Source: CAZTAK01 sp964611585
GTDB lineage: Bacteria; Pseudomonadota; Alphaproteobacteria; SHVP01
Direction: 5' to 3'
NCBI GenBank assembly: GCA_964611585.1
Contig: CAZTAK010000001.1
Location: 11,265 to 75,264 of the forward strand
Length of the DNA stretch: 64,000 bases
The notes under the pieces were generated by a model. It was not told where the DNA came from. It was given only the letters and a program-made list of their open reading frames with translations, and ran no database searches. A program made the translations under genes and the position numbers. Shown piece by piece: positions 7,667 through 15,496 of this stretch; within the stretch, counting starts at the first letter, position 1, and each line of letters opens with the position of its first letter.

Positions 7667-9337
7667 ATGACACGAATTACCCGCCATTTCGTGACCGTGG
7701 GTACGCGCCGGGTGCATTACCGGCGCGCGGGATCGGGGCCCCCGGTAGTGATGCTGCACCCGAGCCCAAGCTGTTCAGGCAGCCTGACTGGCACCATCGA
7801 TGTGTTCGCGAAGGCCTTCACCGCCATTGCGCTCGATACGCCCGGTTATGGGCTCTCCGATCTGTTGCCGATGGAGCAGCCGGAGATCCCCGATTTCGCC
7901 GAAGCGCTGGCCGAAACCCTCGATGCGCTGGGCATCGAACGCTGCGGCGTGTTCGGATCGCACACCGGCGCCTCTATCGCCATCGAATTTATCCGGCGCT
8001 ATCCCGAACGCGCCTCGATCACGGTGTTCGACGGCTACCCCGGCTATACCGACGACTATCGCGCCGACATGCTGGAATCCTACCTGCCGCCCTACGTTCC
8101 GAAGTGGGACGGGACTCATCTGTTGACGACGTGGATGAAGTACCGCGAGCAATTCCTCTATTCGCCCCCCTTCCGGCACCACAAGGAAAACCGCTCCAAC
8201 GCAGTGCCGCGCGATCCGGTCACGACTCAGGCCGCTGTGACGCCCCGGTTGATGACGGGACGGAACTACAACATCGGCTACTCGTCGGTGTTCCGGTACA
8301 AGAGCCTTGAGGCGCCGTACGACCTCAAATCTCCCACCTGCTTTGCCGCGCGTGAGGACGATTCGCTGGTCAGGTCGCTCGGCCTGCTGGACGATTTGCC
8401 CGAGGGCTGCTGGAAGGAAGTGCTGGGACGCGACGAGGCCGCCGCCGCCGAACGCTATGCGGAGATCTTGGCCGAGCGGCTGGAACCGGGCGATACGCCG
8501 GCCCCGCCCGACCCGGAAAACCTGCCCGGCCGGGTGCAATACTCCTACACCGATTTTGGCGCCGGCCAGGTGATGGTGCGCCGCGCCGGCAATGGCGACC
8601 GGCCCCTGGTGATGATGCCGCCTCTGCCGGGCACCTCGGACCTTCTCGAGACGCTGATGCTCGCGCTCGCGCCCGCGCGCGCGGTTATCGCGTTCGACCC
8701 GCCGGGCAACGGCGATTCGGACGACTTCCTGCCGCACACGATCGAAGCGTGCGCCGGCGCGCTGGGCCAGGTTGCAACCAAGCTGGCGGTGGGCGAATTC
8801 GACCTCTATGGCCGCAATGCGGGTGCTTCGGTGGCAGCCGCGTTCGCGCACGCCAACCCGGACCGCGTCGGCAAACTGATTCTCGACGCGCCGCTGGCCC
8901 TCGACACTGCCACGGCGGAGGCCTGGCAGGCCGGCTACGCCCCCGCCATCGAACCGAAATGGGACGGATCGCACCTGATCGCGCTCTGGCATCAGCTCCG
9001 GGCCGAACAATTGTTCTCGCCGTGGTTCAACGAAACAGCCGCAGGCATTCGCGACGTCGAACCCGAAATCGACCCCGATTTTCTGTCGCAAAAACTAACC
9101 GGCATCCTCAAGCATTACGGCACCTATCACGAATTCTGGGATGTGGCGTTCGAGTATCCAGGGCTCGACACGCTGTCTCGTATCGGCCACACGACCCTCG
9201 TTTGCGCGCGCAAGAACGACCTGTTCGCCGCCTTCGCCGATGACGCCGCCGAAGCCGTTCCGAAGGCATCGCGCGCCACCCTTCCGGCGGAAACACAGGG
9301 TGCCGCGCGCGTCATCGCGGAATTCCTGGATTCCTGA
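7667..9337 (+). CDS. Second double alpha/beta-hydrolase-fold protein, degenerate active site
   Basis: A 556-residue protein starting at ATG 7667, again built of two alpha/beta-hydrolase-like domains (about 8-250 and 290-556). Domain one has MLHPSPSCSGS, DTPGYGLSD and the elbow GSHTGAS (residue 97), with His in place of Ser. Domain two has MMPPLPGTSD, DPPGNGDSD and the elbow GRNAGAS (residue 382), with Asn there. Neither domain shows the usual catalytic His near its end (the ends read LPEGCWKEVL and LPAETQGAARV). Related to the preceding gene and probably a paralogue after duplication; an internal WDGTHLLTTWMKYREQ/WDGSHLIALWHQLRAEQ pair shows the internal duplication. Role unknown, likely partner of the upstream protein. 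Confidence 0.75.
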   Translation: MTRITRHFVTVGTRRVHYRRAGSGPPVVMLHPSPSCSGSLTGTIDVFAKAFTAIALDTPGYGLSDLLPMEQPEIPDFAEALAETLDALGIERCGVFGSHTGASIAIEFIRRYPERASITVFDGYPGYTDDYRADMLESYLPPYVPKWDGTHLLTTWMKYREQFLYSPPFRHHKENRSNAVPRDPVTTQAAVTPRLMTGRNYNIGYSSVFRYKSLEAPYDLKSPTCFAAREDDSLVRSLGLLDDLPEGCWKEVLGRDEAAAAERYAEILAERLEPGDTPAPPDPENLPGRVQYSYTDFGAGQVMVRRAGNGDRPLVMMPPLPGTSDLLETLMLALAPARAVIAFDPPGNGDSDDFLPHTIEACAGALGQVATKLAVGEFDLYGRNAGASVAAAFAHANPDRVGKLILDAPLALDTATAEAWQAGYAPAIEPKWDGSHLIALWHQLRAEQLFSPWFNETAAGIRDVEPEIDPDFLSQKLTGILKHYGTYHEFWDVAFEYPGLDTLSRIGHTTLVCARKNDLFAAFADDAAEAVPKASRATLPAETQGAARVIAEFLDS

Positions 9338-9358
9338 CCGCTCGCCGTCGCCACTCCC

Positions 9359-10354
9359 TTGAACGATCCCGGGCAACAAGAAGTTCTCGTCATCAAGCAC
9401 GGTGCGCTCGGCGATATGGTGCTGGCGACCGGCCCCTTCGGCGCCATCCGGGCGCATCACGCGCGCGCGCACATCACCTTGCTGACGACCAGCGCCTACG
9501 CGGAAATGATGCAGGGCTCGGGTTGGTTCGACGAAATCTGGATCGACAGCAAACCCACGCTCTGGCAACCCGGCGACTGGTTGCGGCTGAGGCGGATGCT
9601 GCGCGGCGGGAACTTCGCGCGGGTCTACGACCTGCAGCACAGCGATCGAACTCATATGTACTACCGCCTGCTCGGCCGGCCGCGCCCGGAATGGTCGGGG
9701 ATCGCCAAAGGTGCCTCGCACCCCCACACCAACCCCGACCGCGATTCGATGCACACCATCGAACGCCAAGCCGAACAACTTGCCCAGGCGGGAATCGCGA
9801 AAACCCCGCCGACCGATATTTCTTTTCTTGCCGCCGACCTGACGCGGTTACGGCTCGGGGACCGGTACGCGCTGCTGGTCCCCGGCGGCGCCCGCCACCG
9901 GCCCCGCAAGCGCTGGCCCGCGGGCCGTTACGCGGCGCTGGCGGGTTGGCTGGCCAATCGCGACGTGCGGCCGGTGCTGATCGGGACGCTCGAGGAACAG
10001 GATGTCCTCGACGAAATCGCCGACCGCGTGCCCGCAACTCTCAACCTGTGCCAGGACACCACCTTCGCCGAGATTGCCGAACTCGCCCGCCACGCCATCG
10101 CCGCCGTCGGCAACGACACCGGCCCGATGCACCTGATCGCGGCCGCCGGATGCCCCACGGTGGTGCTGTTTTCGGCGGAATCGGTGCCGGCGCAAACCGC
10201 GCCGCGCGGCGAGGCCGTGACGATTCTCGAGGCGAAAACGCTGGAAACGATGGCGGTCGCGCGGGTTCTTGTGGCGCTCAAGGATTTCGATCCGGCCTTT
10301 TCGCGCGAAGCCAAACCAGGCGAGACCCTGGGGGAGAGCCCCGAGACCGGCTGA
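9359..10354 (+). CDS. Glycosyltransferase family 9 (heptosyltransferase-like)
   Basis: A 331-residue protein. It begins VLVIKHGALGDMVLATGPF, the GT9 N-terminal signature, and has the sugar-nucleotide-binding part GGARHRPRKRWP, then FAEIAELARHAIAAVGNDTGPMHLIAA and GCPTVVLFS typical of ADP-heptose:LPS heptosyltransferases. The family adds heptose or related sugars to lipopolysaccharide core at the inner face of the inner membrane. The start is TTG 9359; no ATG or GTG fits better and no strong ribosome site is seen. Only 21 bases follow the upstream gene, so it is in the operon though its role there is unclear. Confidence 0.82.
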   Translation: MNDPGQQEVLVIKHGALGDMVLATGPFGAIRAHHARAHITLLTTSAYAEMMQGSGWFDEIWIDSKPTLWQPGDWLRLRRMLRGGNFARVYDLQHSDRTHMYYRLLGRPRPEWSGIAKGASHPHTNPDRDSMHTIERQAEQLAQAGIAKTPPTDISFLAADLTRLRLGDRYALLVPGGARHRPRKRWPAGRYAALAGWLANRDVRPVLIGTLEEQDVLDEIADRVPATLNLCQDTTFAEIAELARHAIAAVGNDTGPMHLIAAAGCPTVVLFSAESVPAQTAPRGEAVTILEAKTLETMAVARVLVALKDFDPAFSREAKPGETLGESPETG

Positions 10355-10428
10355 CCCGCCGCTGCGGCCTTGCGCCCACCGGCTCGCACGGGCCACAATC
10401 GGCGCATCAACCGCCGGAGGATTGAACC

Positions 10429-11001
10429 ATGCCGAACCCCGTATTGCCGCGCGTTGCGCGCGAGGACATGCCCGAAGTCTTGCGGCAGGGCTATGACACC
10501 GCGAAAGAGGTGCGTGGCGACGCGACCTTCTTCGAGATCGGCGCGCACGCCCCCGAAATCCTGGACTGGTATCACAACAGCTTCTATTCGCGCGTATTCT
10601 ACGGCGGCAAGGTGGACGTGAAGATCAAGGAACTTCTGCGCTACCGCCTGTCGATGACCCATGGCTGCGCGTTCTGCAACAAAGGCAACCGGCTCGCCGC
10701 CATCAAGGCGGGCGTAACCGAGGACCAGTTCCACAACATCATGAACGAATCGAGCGATGTGTTTTCGGACGGCGAGCGTGCGGTGCTGAAACTCGCCGAT
10801 CAGATCGCCATTCCCAACATGCACGGCAATCTCGACAAGGCGCTCTATGACGCCCTGCGGCCCCACTTTTCCGACGGTGAAATCTTCGAACTCGGCGTGA
10901 CCGCGGCGGTTCTCACCGGCATGGCGAAGTTCCTGTTCGTGTTCGATCTGGTCGAAAAGGAAGCAAACTGCCCGATCGTGCCGCGCCAGGCGGCGGAATA
11001 G
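10429..11001 (+). CDS. Carboxymuconolactone decarboxylase/AhpD-like protein
   Basis: A 190-residue protein. The fold signature is VKIKELLRYRLSMTHGCAFCNKGNRLAAIKAG, cut here as key residues His-Gly-Cys-x-x-Cys (about residues 79-83), with a Glu in KELLR that in the family belongs to the proton relay. CxxC-containing members act as peroxidase-type disulfide reductases (AhpD); others are decarboxylases. The helices after residue 105 (GERAVLKLADQIA) agree. ATG 10429 follows GGAGGATTGAACC. It ends with TAG directly before a 16-base tandem repeat that leads into the Rid gene. Confidence 0.8.
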   Translation: MPNPVLPRVAREDMPEVLRQGYDTAKEVRGDATFFEIGAHAPEILDWYHNSFYSRVFYGGKVDVKIKELLRYRLSMTHGCAFCNKGNRLAAIKAGVTEDQFHNIMNESSDVFSDGERAVLKLADQIAIPNMHGNLDKALYDALRPHFSDGEIFELGVTAAVLTGMAKFLFVFDLVEKEANCPIVPRQAAE

Positions 11002-11081
11002 ACCCGCGCACTCGTAATCCCGCGTACTCGAAAACCCGCGCACGGACACACCCGCGCACAAATAGACCCGCGCATAGGAGG
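11002..11081. repeat. 16-bp tandem repeat, five units
   Basis: The core CCCGCG occurs at 11003, 11019, 11035, 11051 and 11067, an exact 16-base period. Units are ACCCGCGCACTCGTAA-like with decreasing similarity at their ends. The array fills the whole gap from just after the TAG of the AhpD-like gene to the AGGAGG ribosome site of the Rid gene, which falls in the last unit. A 16-base period is out of phase with codons, so it is not an in-frame coding repeat. Confidence 0.9.
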
Positions 11082-11087
11082 CGCCCC

Positions 11088-11477
11088 ATGAACCGGCATT
11101 TCAATCCCGCCACCTCGTTTCCGCCGCAGGGGGCCTATAGCCACGGTGTCGATGTGCCGCCGGGATCGCGCATGGTGTATGTCGCGGGCCAGGTGGGCGT
11201 GGACAAAGACGGCAACACGCCCGAGGATTTCGCATCGGAAGCCGACAACGCCTTCGCCAACGTGGTGCGCGTTCTGGCGGACGCGGGCATGGAACCGACC
11301 GATATCGTCAAGCTCAACACCTACCTGACGCGCCCGGAAGACATGGCAACGCTGCGGCCGATTCGCGAGAAGCACTTCGGCGATCACGCCCCGGCCGCAA
11401 CGCTGGTGTACGTCGCCGGCCTCGCCGCGCCGATCTGGCATATCGAGATCGAGGCGGTGGCGGCGAAGAAGGATTAG
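11088..11477 (+). CDS. Rid family (YjgF/YER057c/UK114) protein
   Basis: A 129-residue Rid-fold protein: GAYSHGVDVPPGSRMVYVAGQ at the N-terminus, ADNAFANVVRVLADAGM, DIVKLNTYLTRPED, and PAATLVYVAGLAAPIWHIEIEAVA at the end. RidA itself hydrolyses reactive enamines/imines; the key Arg of RidA in the PxRxxxxV region is not kept here (the motif is HAPAATLVYV), so it is probably another Rid subgroup that supports a specific catabolic pathway. The ribosome site AGGAGG lies 8 bases before ATG 11088. It ends the operon and is followed by a strong terminator at 11501. Confidence 0.82.
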   Translation: MNRHFNPATSFPPQGAYSHGVDVPPGSRMVYVAGQVGVDKDGNTPEDFASEADNAFANVVRVLADAGMEPTDIVKLNTYLTRPEDMATLRPIREKHFGDHAPAATLVYVAGLAAPIWHIEIEAVAAKKD

Positions 11478-11500
11478 ACACCGGGCAGTGCCAGCCGCGA

Positions 11501-11528
11501 AGAAAGGCCCCGGTGACGGGGCCTTTCT
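11501..11528. terminator. Strong, probably bidirectional intrinsic terminator
   Basis: A 12-base-pair perfect stem (AGAAAGGCCCCG with CGGGGCCTTTCT) closed by a GTGA loop. It lies between the convergent Rid gene and the SnoaL-like gene. The T-tract is short, but A/T-rich stem ends on both sides let it serve either direction. Confidence 0.8.
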
Positions 11529-11553
11529 GCTGCGCGCGGAAAACTCGCTTTGA

Positions 11554-11985
11554 TTAGCCGTGGTGGAAGTCGTGCATCTCGGCCATGTCGTTCCAGACCC
11601 ATTGCTCGGCGAACTTGCCGCCGCGGATCAGGAAGCGGTCGATGTAGCGGATGCCTGAATACGGCGATCCGTCGAGCCATTTCCCTTGCAGGGTGCCGAT
11701 ACTGAAAACAACGGTGCCATCGGGTGTCTCGGCCACCTCGAAGCGTTCGAATGTCTTGCTGGTGCCGGTGTAGCGGCTTTTTGAAAACGCCGCCAGGTCT
11801 TCCAGTTTCGTGTAGCGCCGCGCGCCCGGGAAAAGCATCTCGAAGTCCGGCGCCAGCATCGTGCGCGCGGTGTCGAAATCGCGCGCCTCCATGGTCCGCA
11901 AATATGTCGCGACCATGCGTTCCGGCGAGCCTTCGGGCAAATCTTCGGGTTCGAGGGATTTCTGTTTCAGCGCGGCTTCGGCCAT
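11554..11985 (-). CDS. NTF2-like/SnoaL-type protein
   Basis: A 143-residue protein with the cone-shaped NTF2 fold pattern: a helix MVATYLRTMEARDFDTARTML, then FEMLFPGARRYTKLEDLAAF, and strands GTVVFSIGTLQGKWLDG and IRYIDRFLIRGGKFAEQWVWNDMAE. Members are small isomerases, hydratases or binding proteins in the cytoplasm; none can be chosen here. ATG 11985 follows GGGAGGAACCGCC, a good ribosome site. The ending HDFHHG and TAA sit next to the shared terminator. Confidence 0.72.
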   Translation of the reverse strand: MAEAALKQKSLEPEDLPEGSPERMVATYLRTMEARDFDTARTMLAPDFEMLFPGARRYTKLEDLAAFSKSRYTGTSKTFERFEVAETPDGTVVFSIGTLQGKWLDGSPYSGIRYIDRFLIRGGKFAEQWVWNDMAEMHDFHHG

Positions 11986-12180
11986 GGCGGTTCCTCCCAG
12001 TGGGTTGTCGCTTCAGGGTAGCGTCCTTCGCCCCAGAGGTTCAATTCCGACTTTGCGGCGCGGTGATATTGGCGCCAAACACCGATAAAAACTAAACATA
12101 ATCAGATGGTTAGCCGAATTGTGCGGATCGCCATCGAGGTGCCGAAATGCGCGGAATCGAACTGGGGGGTCGCGCCCCAA

Positions 12181-12329
12181 GAGCGGTTCCGTTCTAATCG
12201 GAACCACTCTCGCTTTTTTGTCGCTCACGGCAGCGGACCGATTGGTCCGCGCCTGCGCGGGCGCGCCGCACAAGCGGCGGGCCGCCTCGCGGCCACGGGC
12301 GATTCCAGACGAACCGGAATCGCCCTAGT
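12181..12329. repeat. Intergenic palindromic repeat element, copy 2
   Basis: It begins GAGCGGTTCCG...CGGAACCACTC, continues CGCTTTTTTGTCGCTCACGGCA, a GC-rich arm and CGATTCCAGACGAACCGGAATCG. The first about 60 and last about 30 bases match the element at 1128-1406; the middle is shorter. Its right edge (CTA at 12325-12327) forms the TAG stop of the minus-strand gene next to it, the same arrangement as copy 1. Confidence 0.8.
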
Positions 12330-12561
12330 CGTCGAGATCGACGCGCAGAAGCCCCATCGACCAGACGAACAGCCGATACCACACGAACCCCAGTCCAAAC
12401 AGCGCCGCCAGCACCCCCGGCAACATCACCCAAGCCAGCCCACGCGCCTCGAGCCACGCAAAGCCCTGGACCTGAAACCACCACAGTCCGCCGACCGCCG
12501 CCGCGAAAACGACTGCGCCCGCAAATGCGAGCGAAACCAATATCTTGTAGCGTACCGCCAT
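12325..12561 (-). CDS. Small two-helix membrane protein
   Basis: A 78-residue protein with two hydrophobic segments (ILVSLAFAGAVVFAAAVGGLW and WVMLPGVLAALFGLGFVWYRLFVW) and an acidic tail VDLDD. Nothing identifies a family. ATG 12561 is the first start in frame. The TAG stop is supplied by the end of the palindromic repeat at 12181-12329, so the native C-terminus may have been changed if the element inserted. Divergent from the aconitase-type operon at 12807. Confidence 0.6.
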   Translation of the reverse strand: MAVRYKILVSLAFAGAVVFAAAVGGLWWFQVQGFAWLEARGLAWVMLPGVLAALFGLGFVWYRLFVWSMGLLRVDLDD

Positions 12562-12717
12562 CGCTGCCTACTGGCCTCCCCTCGGCCCACACGTGGCCGA
12601 TCGCAAAGCGCCGCCTGGGTGGCCCCTCCCGGAACGGCCCCCTTGGCGCCCCCTGATCCGCCCTTGGCAGCATTAGCGCGCGGCAGCGCGCGGTCAAGGC
12701 GCGCGTATCGAACGGGC

Positions 12718-12746
12718 TTGTCGCGGTTGCGGGCAGTCTCTAGGTT
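12718..12746 (+). promoter_or_regulatory. Possible sigma70-type promoter for the aconitase-type operon
   Basis: TTGTCG at 12718-12723, a 17-base spacer and TAGGTT at 12741-12746 lie about 60 bases before the start codon of the dehydratase gene. Each hexamer matches the consensus at four positions, so this is only suggestive. Confidence 0.3.
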
Positions 12747-12806
12747 TGAAGGCGGTGGCGCCAGTCCGGCGGGCGCCGAACCCGCCACAACCCTAGGGCC
12801 CGTTTC

Positions 12807-14084
12807 ATGGGAATGACGCTTTCCGAGAAGATAATCGCCAGGGCCTGCGGGCAGGATTCGGTGCGGCCGGGTGAAATCGTGACCTGCAAGGTCGATCTCG
12901 CCATGACCCACGATTCGAGCGGGCCGCGCCGCCAGGCGCCGCGCCTGAAGGAACTCGGCGTCAAGGTGTGGGACCCGGACAAGGTGGTGATCCTTACGGA
13001 TCACTACGTTCCGGCGGTCGATGCGCTGAGCGCGGAGATCCTCAAACTCACACGCGACTGGGTCAAAGAACAGGGGATAAAGAATTTCTACGACATGCAG
13101 GGCATCTGCCATGTCGTGCTGCCCGAGCGCGGCCACCTGCACCCGGGCCAGTTCGCCGTCGGCGGTGATTCCCACTCGCCCACCGGGGGCGCGTTCGGGA
13201 CCTTCATGATCGGGGTCGGCGCCACCGATATGACCGGCGTTCTGGCGACCGGCGAAATCTGGGTCAACGTACCGCCGACCATCCTGGTGCGCTGGACCGG
13301 CGATCTTCCCGAATACGTCACCGCCAAGGACATGATGCTGCGGCTGTGCGGCGAGATCGGCCTTAACGGCGCCAACTACAAGGTCGTTGAGTTCGCCGGC
13401 AATGGCGTGAGCGCGCTCTCGATGGACGAACGCATGGTGCTGCCCAACATGACCGCCGAAGTCGGCGCCAAAACCGGCATCATTGCCCCCGACGCGGTGA
13501 CGGTGGAATGGCTAAAAGCCGCGGGCGCGGAAACAGCGGGCGCGCTGGACTGGTTTTCGGACGAGGACTGCGAGTACGAGAGTGTGTTGGAATTCGATGC
13601 CTCCACACTGTCACCACAGGTGGCGGCGCCGCACAGTCCGGCCAATGCCGCGCCGGTAGAGGACTTCAAGGACGTTGCCGTCGATCAGGCCTACATCGGC
13701 GCCTGCACCGGCGCGAAACTCGAAGACCTGCACATGGCGGCCGAGATCGTCCGCGGCCAGACCGTCGCCGAGGGAACGCGCTTTCTGGTGGCGCCCGCCT
13801 CAACGCGAATTACGGCGCAAGCCGCCGCCGACGGGACGCTGGCGACGCTGACCGCGGCAGGTGCAATCTTGCTGCCGTCCGGTTGCGGCGCGTGTGCGGG
13901 CCTCGGCGCGGGCGTGTTGTCGGCAGGCGAGACCTGCATCTCGTCCACCAACCGTAATTTCAAGGGCCGCATGGGCCCCTCGGACGCTTCCGTTTATCTG
14001 GGATCGCCCTATGCAGTGGCGGCCGCGGCGGTGGCCGGGCACATCGCCGATCCCCGCGACATCAGCAACCGGAGGGCATCATGA
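12807..14084 (+). CDS. Aconitase-superfamily hydro-lyase large subunit (LeuC/DmdA-like)
   Basis: A 425-residue protein with the aconitase/isopropylmalate isomerase fold. It has MTHDSSGP, ITDHYVPA, the GGDSHSPTGGAFG motif, and Fe-S cysteines in YIGACTGAKLEDL (Cys about 299) and LPSGCGACAGLG (two Cys about 356-359), ending with CISSTNRNFKGRMG. It dehydrates or hydrates a 2-hydroxy-dicarboxylate with a [4Fe-4S] cluster. The next genes are the small subunit and a lyase of the isocitrate-lyase superfamily, the same set as DmdA/DmdB/Dml for 2,3-dimethylmalate in Eubacterium barkeri; this, not leucine synthesis, is the best guess (no leuB or leuA nearby). Start ATG 12807 or 12813. The TGA overlaps the next ATG. 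Confidence 0.8.
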   Translation: MGMTLSEKIIARACGQDSVRPGEIVTCKVDLAMTHDSSGPRRQAPRLKELGVKVWDPDKVVILTDHYVPAVDALSAEILKLTRDWVKEQGIKNFYDMQGICHVVLPERGHLHPGQFAVGGDSHSPTGGAFGTFMIGVGATDMTGVLATGEIWVNVPPTILVRWTGDLPEYVTAKDMMLRLCGEIGLNGANYKVVEFAGNGVSALSMDERMVLPNMTAEVGAKTGIIAPDAVTVEWLKAAGAETAGALDWFSDEDCEYESVLEFDASTLSPQVAAPHSPANAAPVEDFKDVAVDQAYIGACTGAKLEDLHMAAEIVRGQTVAEGTRFLVAPASTRITAQAAADGTLATLTAAGAILLPSGCGACAGLGAGVLSAGETCISSTNRNFKGRMGPSDASVYLGSPYAVAAAAVAGHIADPRDISNRRAS

Positions 14085-14587
14085 GCGGTACGGACGGCGG
14101 CGGCACCGCCTGGGTCTATGGCGACGACATCGACACGGATTCGCTGGCGCCGGGGCTCTATCTCAAAGGGTCGATGGAGGAGATGGCGAAGCATTGCCTC
14201 GAAGCGATCGACCCCACCTTCGCCGCCGAATCCAAGGAAGGCGACTTCGTGGTGGCGGACGAGAATTTCGGCATCGGTTCGTCGCGCGAACAGGCGGCGC
14301 AGTGCCTGTCGATATTGGGCGTCAATGTGGTGCTGGCCAAGAGTTTCGCGCGTATCTTTTACCGCAACGCTTTCAACGTCGGTGTCGTGCCGCTGGTGTT
14401 CAAAGACGCGGACAAAATCAAGAAAGGCGACCGCCTGCGGGTCGATGCGGCTGCGGGCACGATCGAAAATCTTACCAGGAACGAGACCTACACCTGCGAG
14501 ACCGTACCACCGCACCTGATGGAAATCGTTGCCGACGGCGGCCTGATGCCGCATCTGAAAAAGAAACTGAAAGGAAAAACGACGTGA
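14081..14587 (+). CDS. Aconitase-superfamily hydro-lyase small subunit (LeuD/DmdB-like)
   Basis: A 168-residue swivel-domain subunit. It has WVYGDDIDTDSLAPGLYLKG, the NFGIGSSREQAAQCL motif that positions substrate, and SFARIFYRNAFNVGVVPLVF, all typical of the small subunit of isopropylmalate/homoaconitate/dimethylmaleate hydratases. The gene starts at ATG 14081 within the stop of the large subunit (ATGA) and ends in GTGA, overlapping the start of the lyase gene, so all three are translationally coupled. Confidence 0.85.
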   Translation: MSGTDGGGTAWVYGDDIDTDSLAPGLYLKGSMEEMAKHCLEAIDPTFAAESKEGDFVVADENFGIGSSREQAAQCLSILGVNVVLAKSFARIFYRNAFNVGVVPLVFKDADKIKKGDRLRVDAAAGTIENLTRNETYTCETVPPHLMEIVADGGLMPHLKKKLKGKTT

Positions 14588-15468
14588 CCGATTATCAATC
14601 GCTCAAGAGCCAGCTTGCAGGCGATGACATCATCGTCGCGCCCGGCTGCTATGACGCCTATTCGGCAATGATGATCGCCAAGGCCGGCTTCAGCGTGGCC
14701 TACATCTCCGGCGCCGGCGTGTCGTTTACGCGCATCGGACGTCCCGATATCGGCCTGGTCAGCATGCACGAAGTGGCCGAGACCGTGAGCGCGATCGCAG
14801 AATTCAACGACATCCCGCTGGTCATCGACGGCGATACCGGATTCGGTAATGCGCTCAACGTAATGCGCACGGTGCGCCTGTTCGAACGCGCGGGCGCGAG
14901 CGCGATTCAGCTCGAAGACCAGACCATGCCCAAGCGCTGCGGTCACCTGAGCGGAAAGTCGCTGGTGCCGGATGCGGAAATGGTCGGCAAGATCAAGGCC
15001 GCGACCGACGCACGGCGCTCGGACCAAACACTGATCATCGGCCGCACCGACGCGATCGCGGTCGAGGGGTTCGAACGCGCGCTCGAGCGCGCCGAACGCT
15101 ACGTCGAGGCGGGCGCGGACGTCCTGTTCATCGAGGCGCCGCAGACCGACGATCAGATGAAGGCCCTGACGGCGCAGTTCAAAGGCCGGGTCCCGCTCCT
15201 GGCGAACATGGTCGAGGGCGGCAAGACGCCGCTGAAAAGTGCGGCCGAGTTGCAGGCGCTCGGCTATTCGCTGGTGATTTTTCCGGGCGGGCTGATCCGG
15301 GCCTATTCGTTCATGGCCGCGGAATACCTGAAGAGTTTACGCGAAAACGGCACCACGGCGCCCTACCGCAACCGGATGCTGGATTTCGATCAGCTCCAGG
15401 AGGTGCTGGGAACGGCCTCGGTGCTGGAGGCGGGCGGGCGCTACGACGCCGAGAACTTCGAGGCCTGA
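14584..15468 (+). CDS. Isocitrate lyase/PEP mutase superfamily C-C lyase (dimethylmalate/methylisocitrate-lyase type)
   Basis: A 294-residue TIM-barrel lyase. Key residues: GCYDAYSAMMIAKAGF, DGDTGFGN (Mg2+-binding Asp), AIQLEDQTMPKRCGH with the catalytic KRCGH loop, and GRTDA. The family splits 2-hydroxy-carboxylates to pyruvate or glyoxylate plus another acid. With the coupled hydro-lyase subunits, 2,3-dimethylmalate to pyruvate plus propionate is the favoured reading; 2-methylisocitrate or citramalate-like substrates are alternatives. The start is GTG 14584 overlapping the small-subunit stop. A CoA-transferase-type pair follows, which could activate the acid product or substrate. Confidence 0.82.
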   Translation: MTDYQSLKSQLAGDDIIVAPGCYDAYSAMMIAKAGFSVAYISGAGVSFTRIGRPDIGLVSMHEVAETVSAIAEFNDIPLVIDGDTGFGNALNVMRTVRLFERAGASAIQLEDQTMPKRCGHLSGKSLVPDAEMVGKIKAATDARRSDQTLIIGRTDAIAVEGFERALERAERYVEAGADVLFIEAPQTDDQMKALTAQFKGRVPLLANMVEGGKTPLKSAAELQALGYSLVIFPGGLIRAYSFMAAEYLKSLRENGTTAPYRNRMLDFDQLQEVLGTASVLEAGGRYDAENFEA

Positions 15469-15496
15469 CAAGCGAGGCATACGAAGCGGACGCGCG

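Noticed and set aside
5841..7673. Long open frame (about 610 codons) on the minus strand opposite the double hydrolase-fold gene
   Set aside because: It lies antisense to a clear gene, has no family motif, and its composition (Arg/Val/Gly-rich) is what GC-rich third positions produce on the opposite strand.
11002..11081. CRISPR-like array
   Set aside because: The units are 16 bases with no spacers between them, so this is a simple tandem repeat; no cas gene is present.
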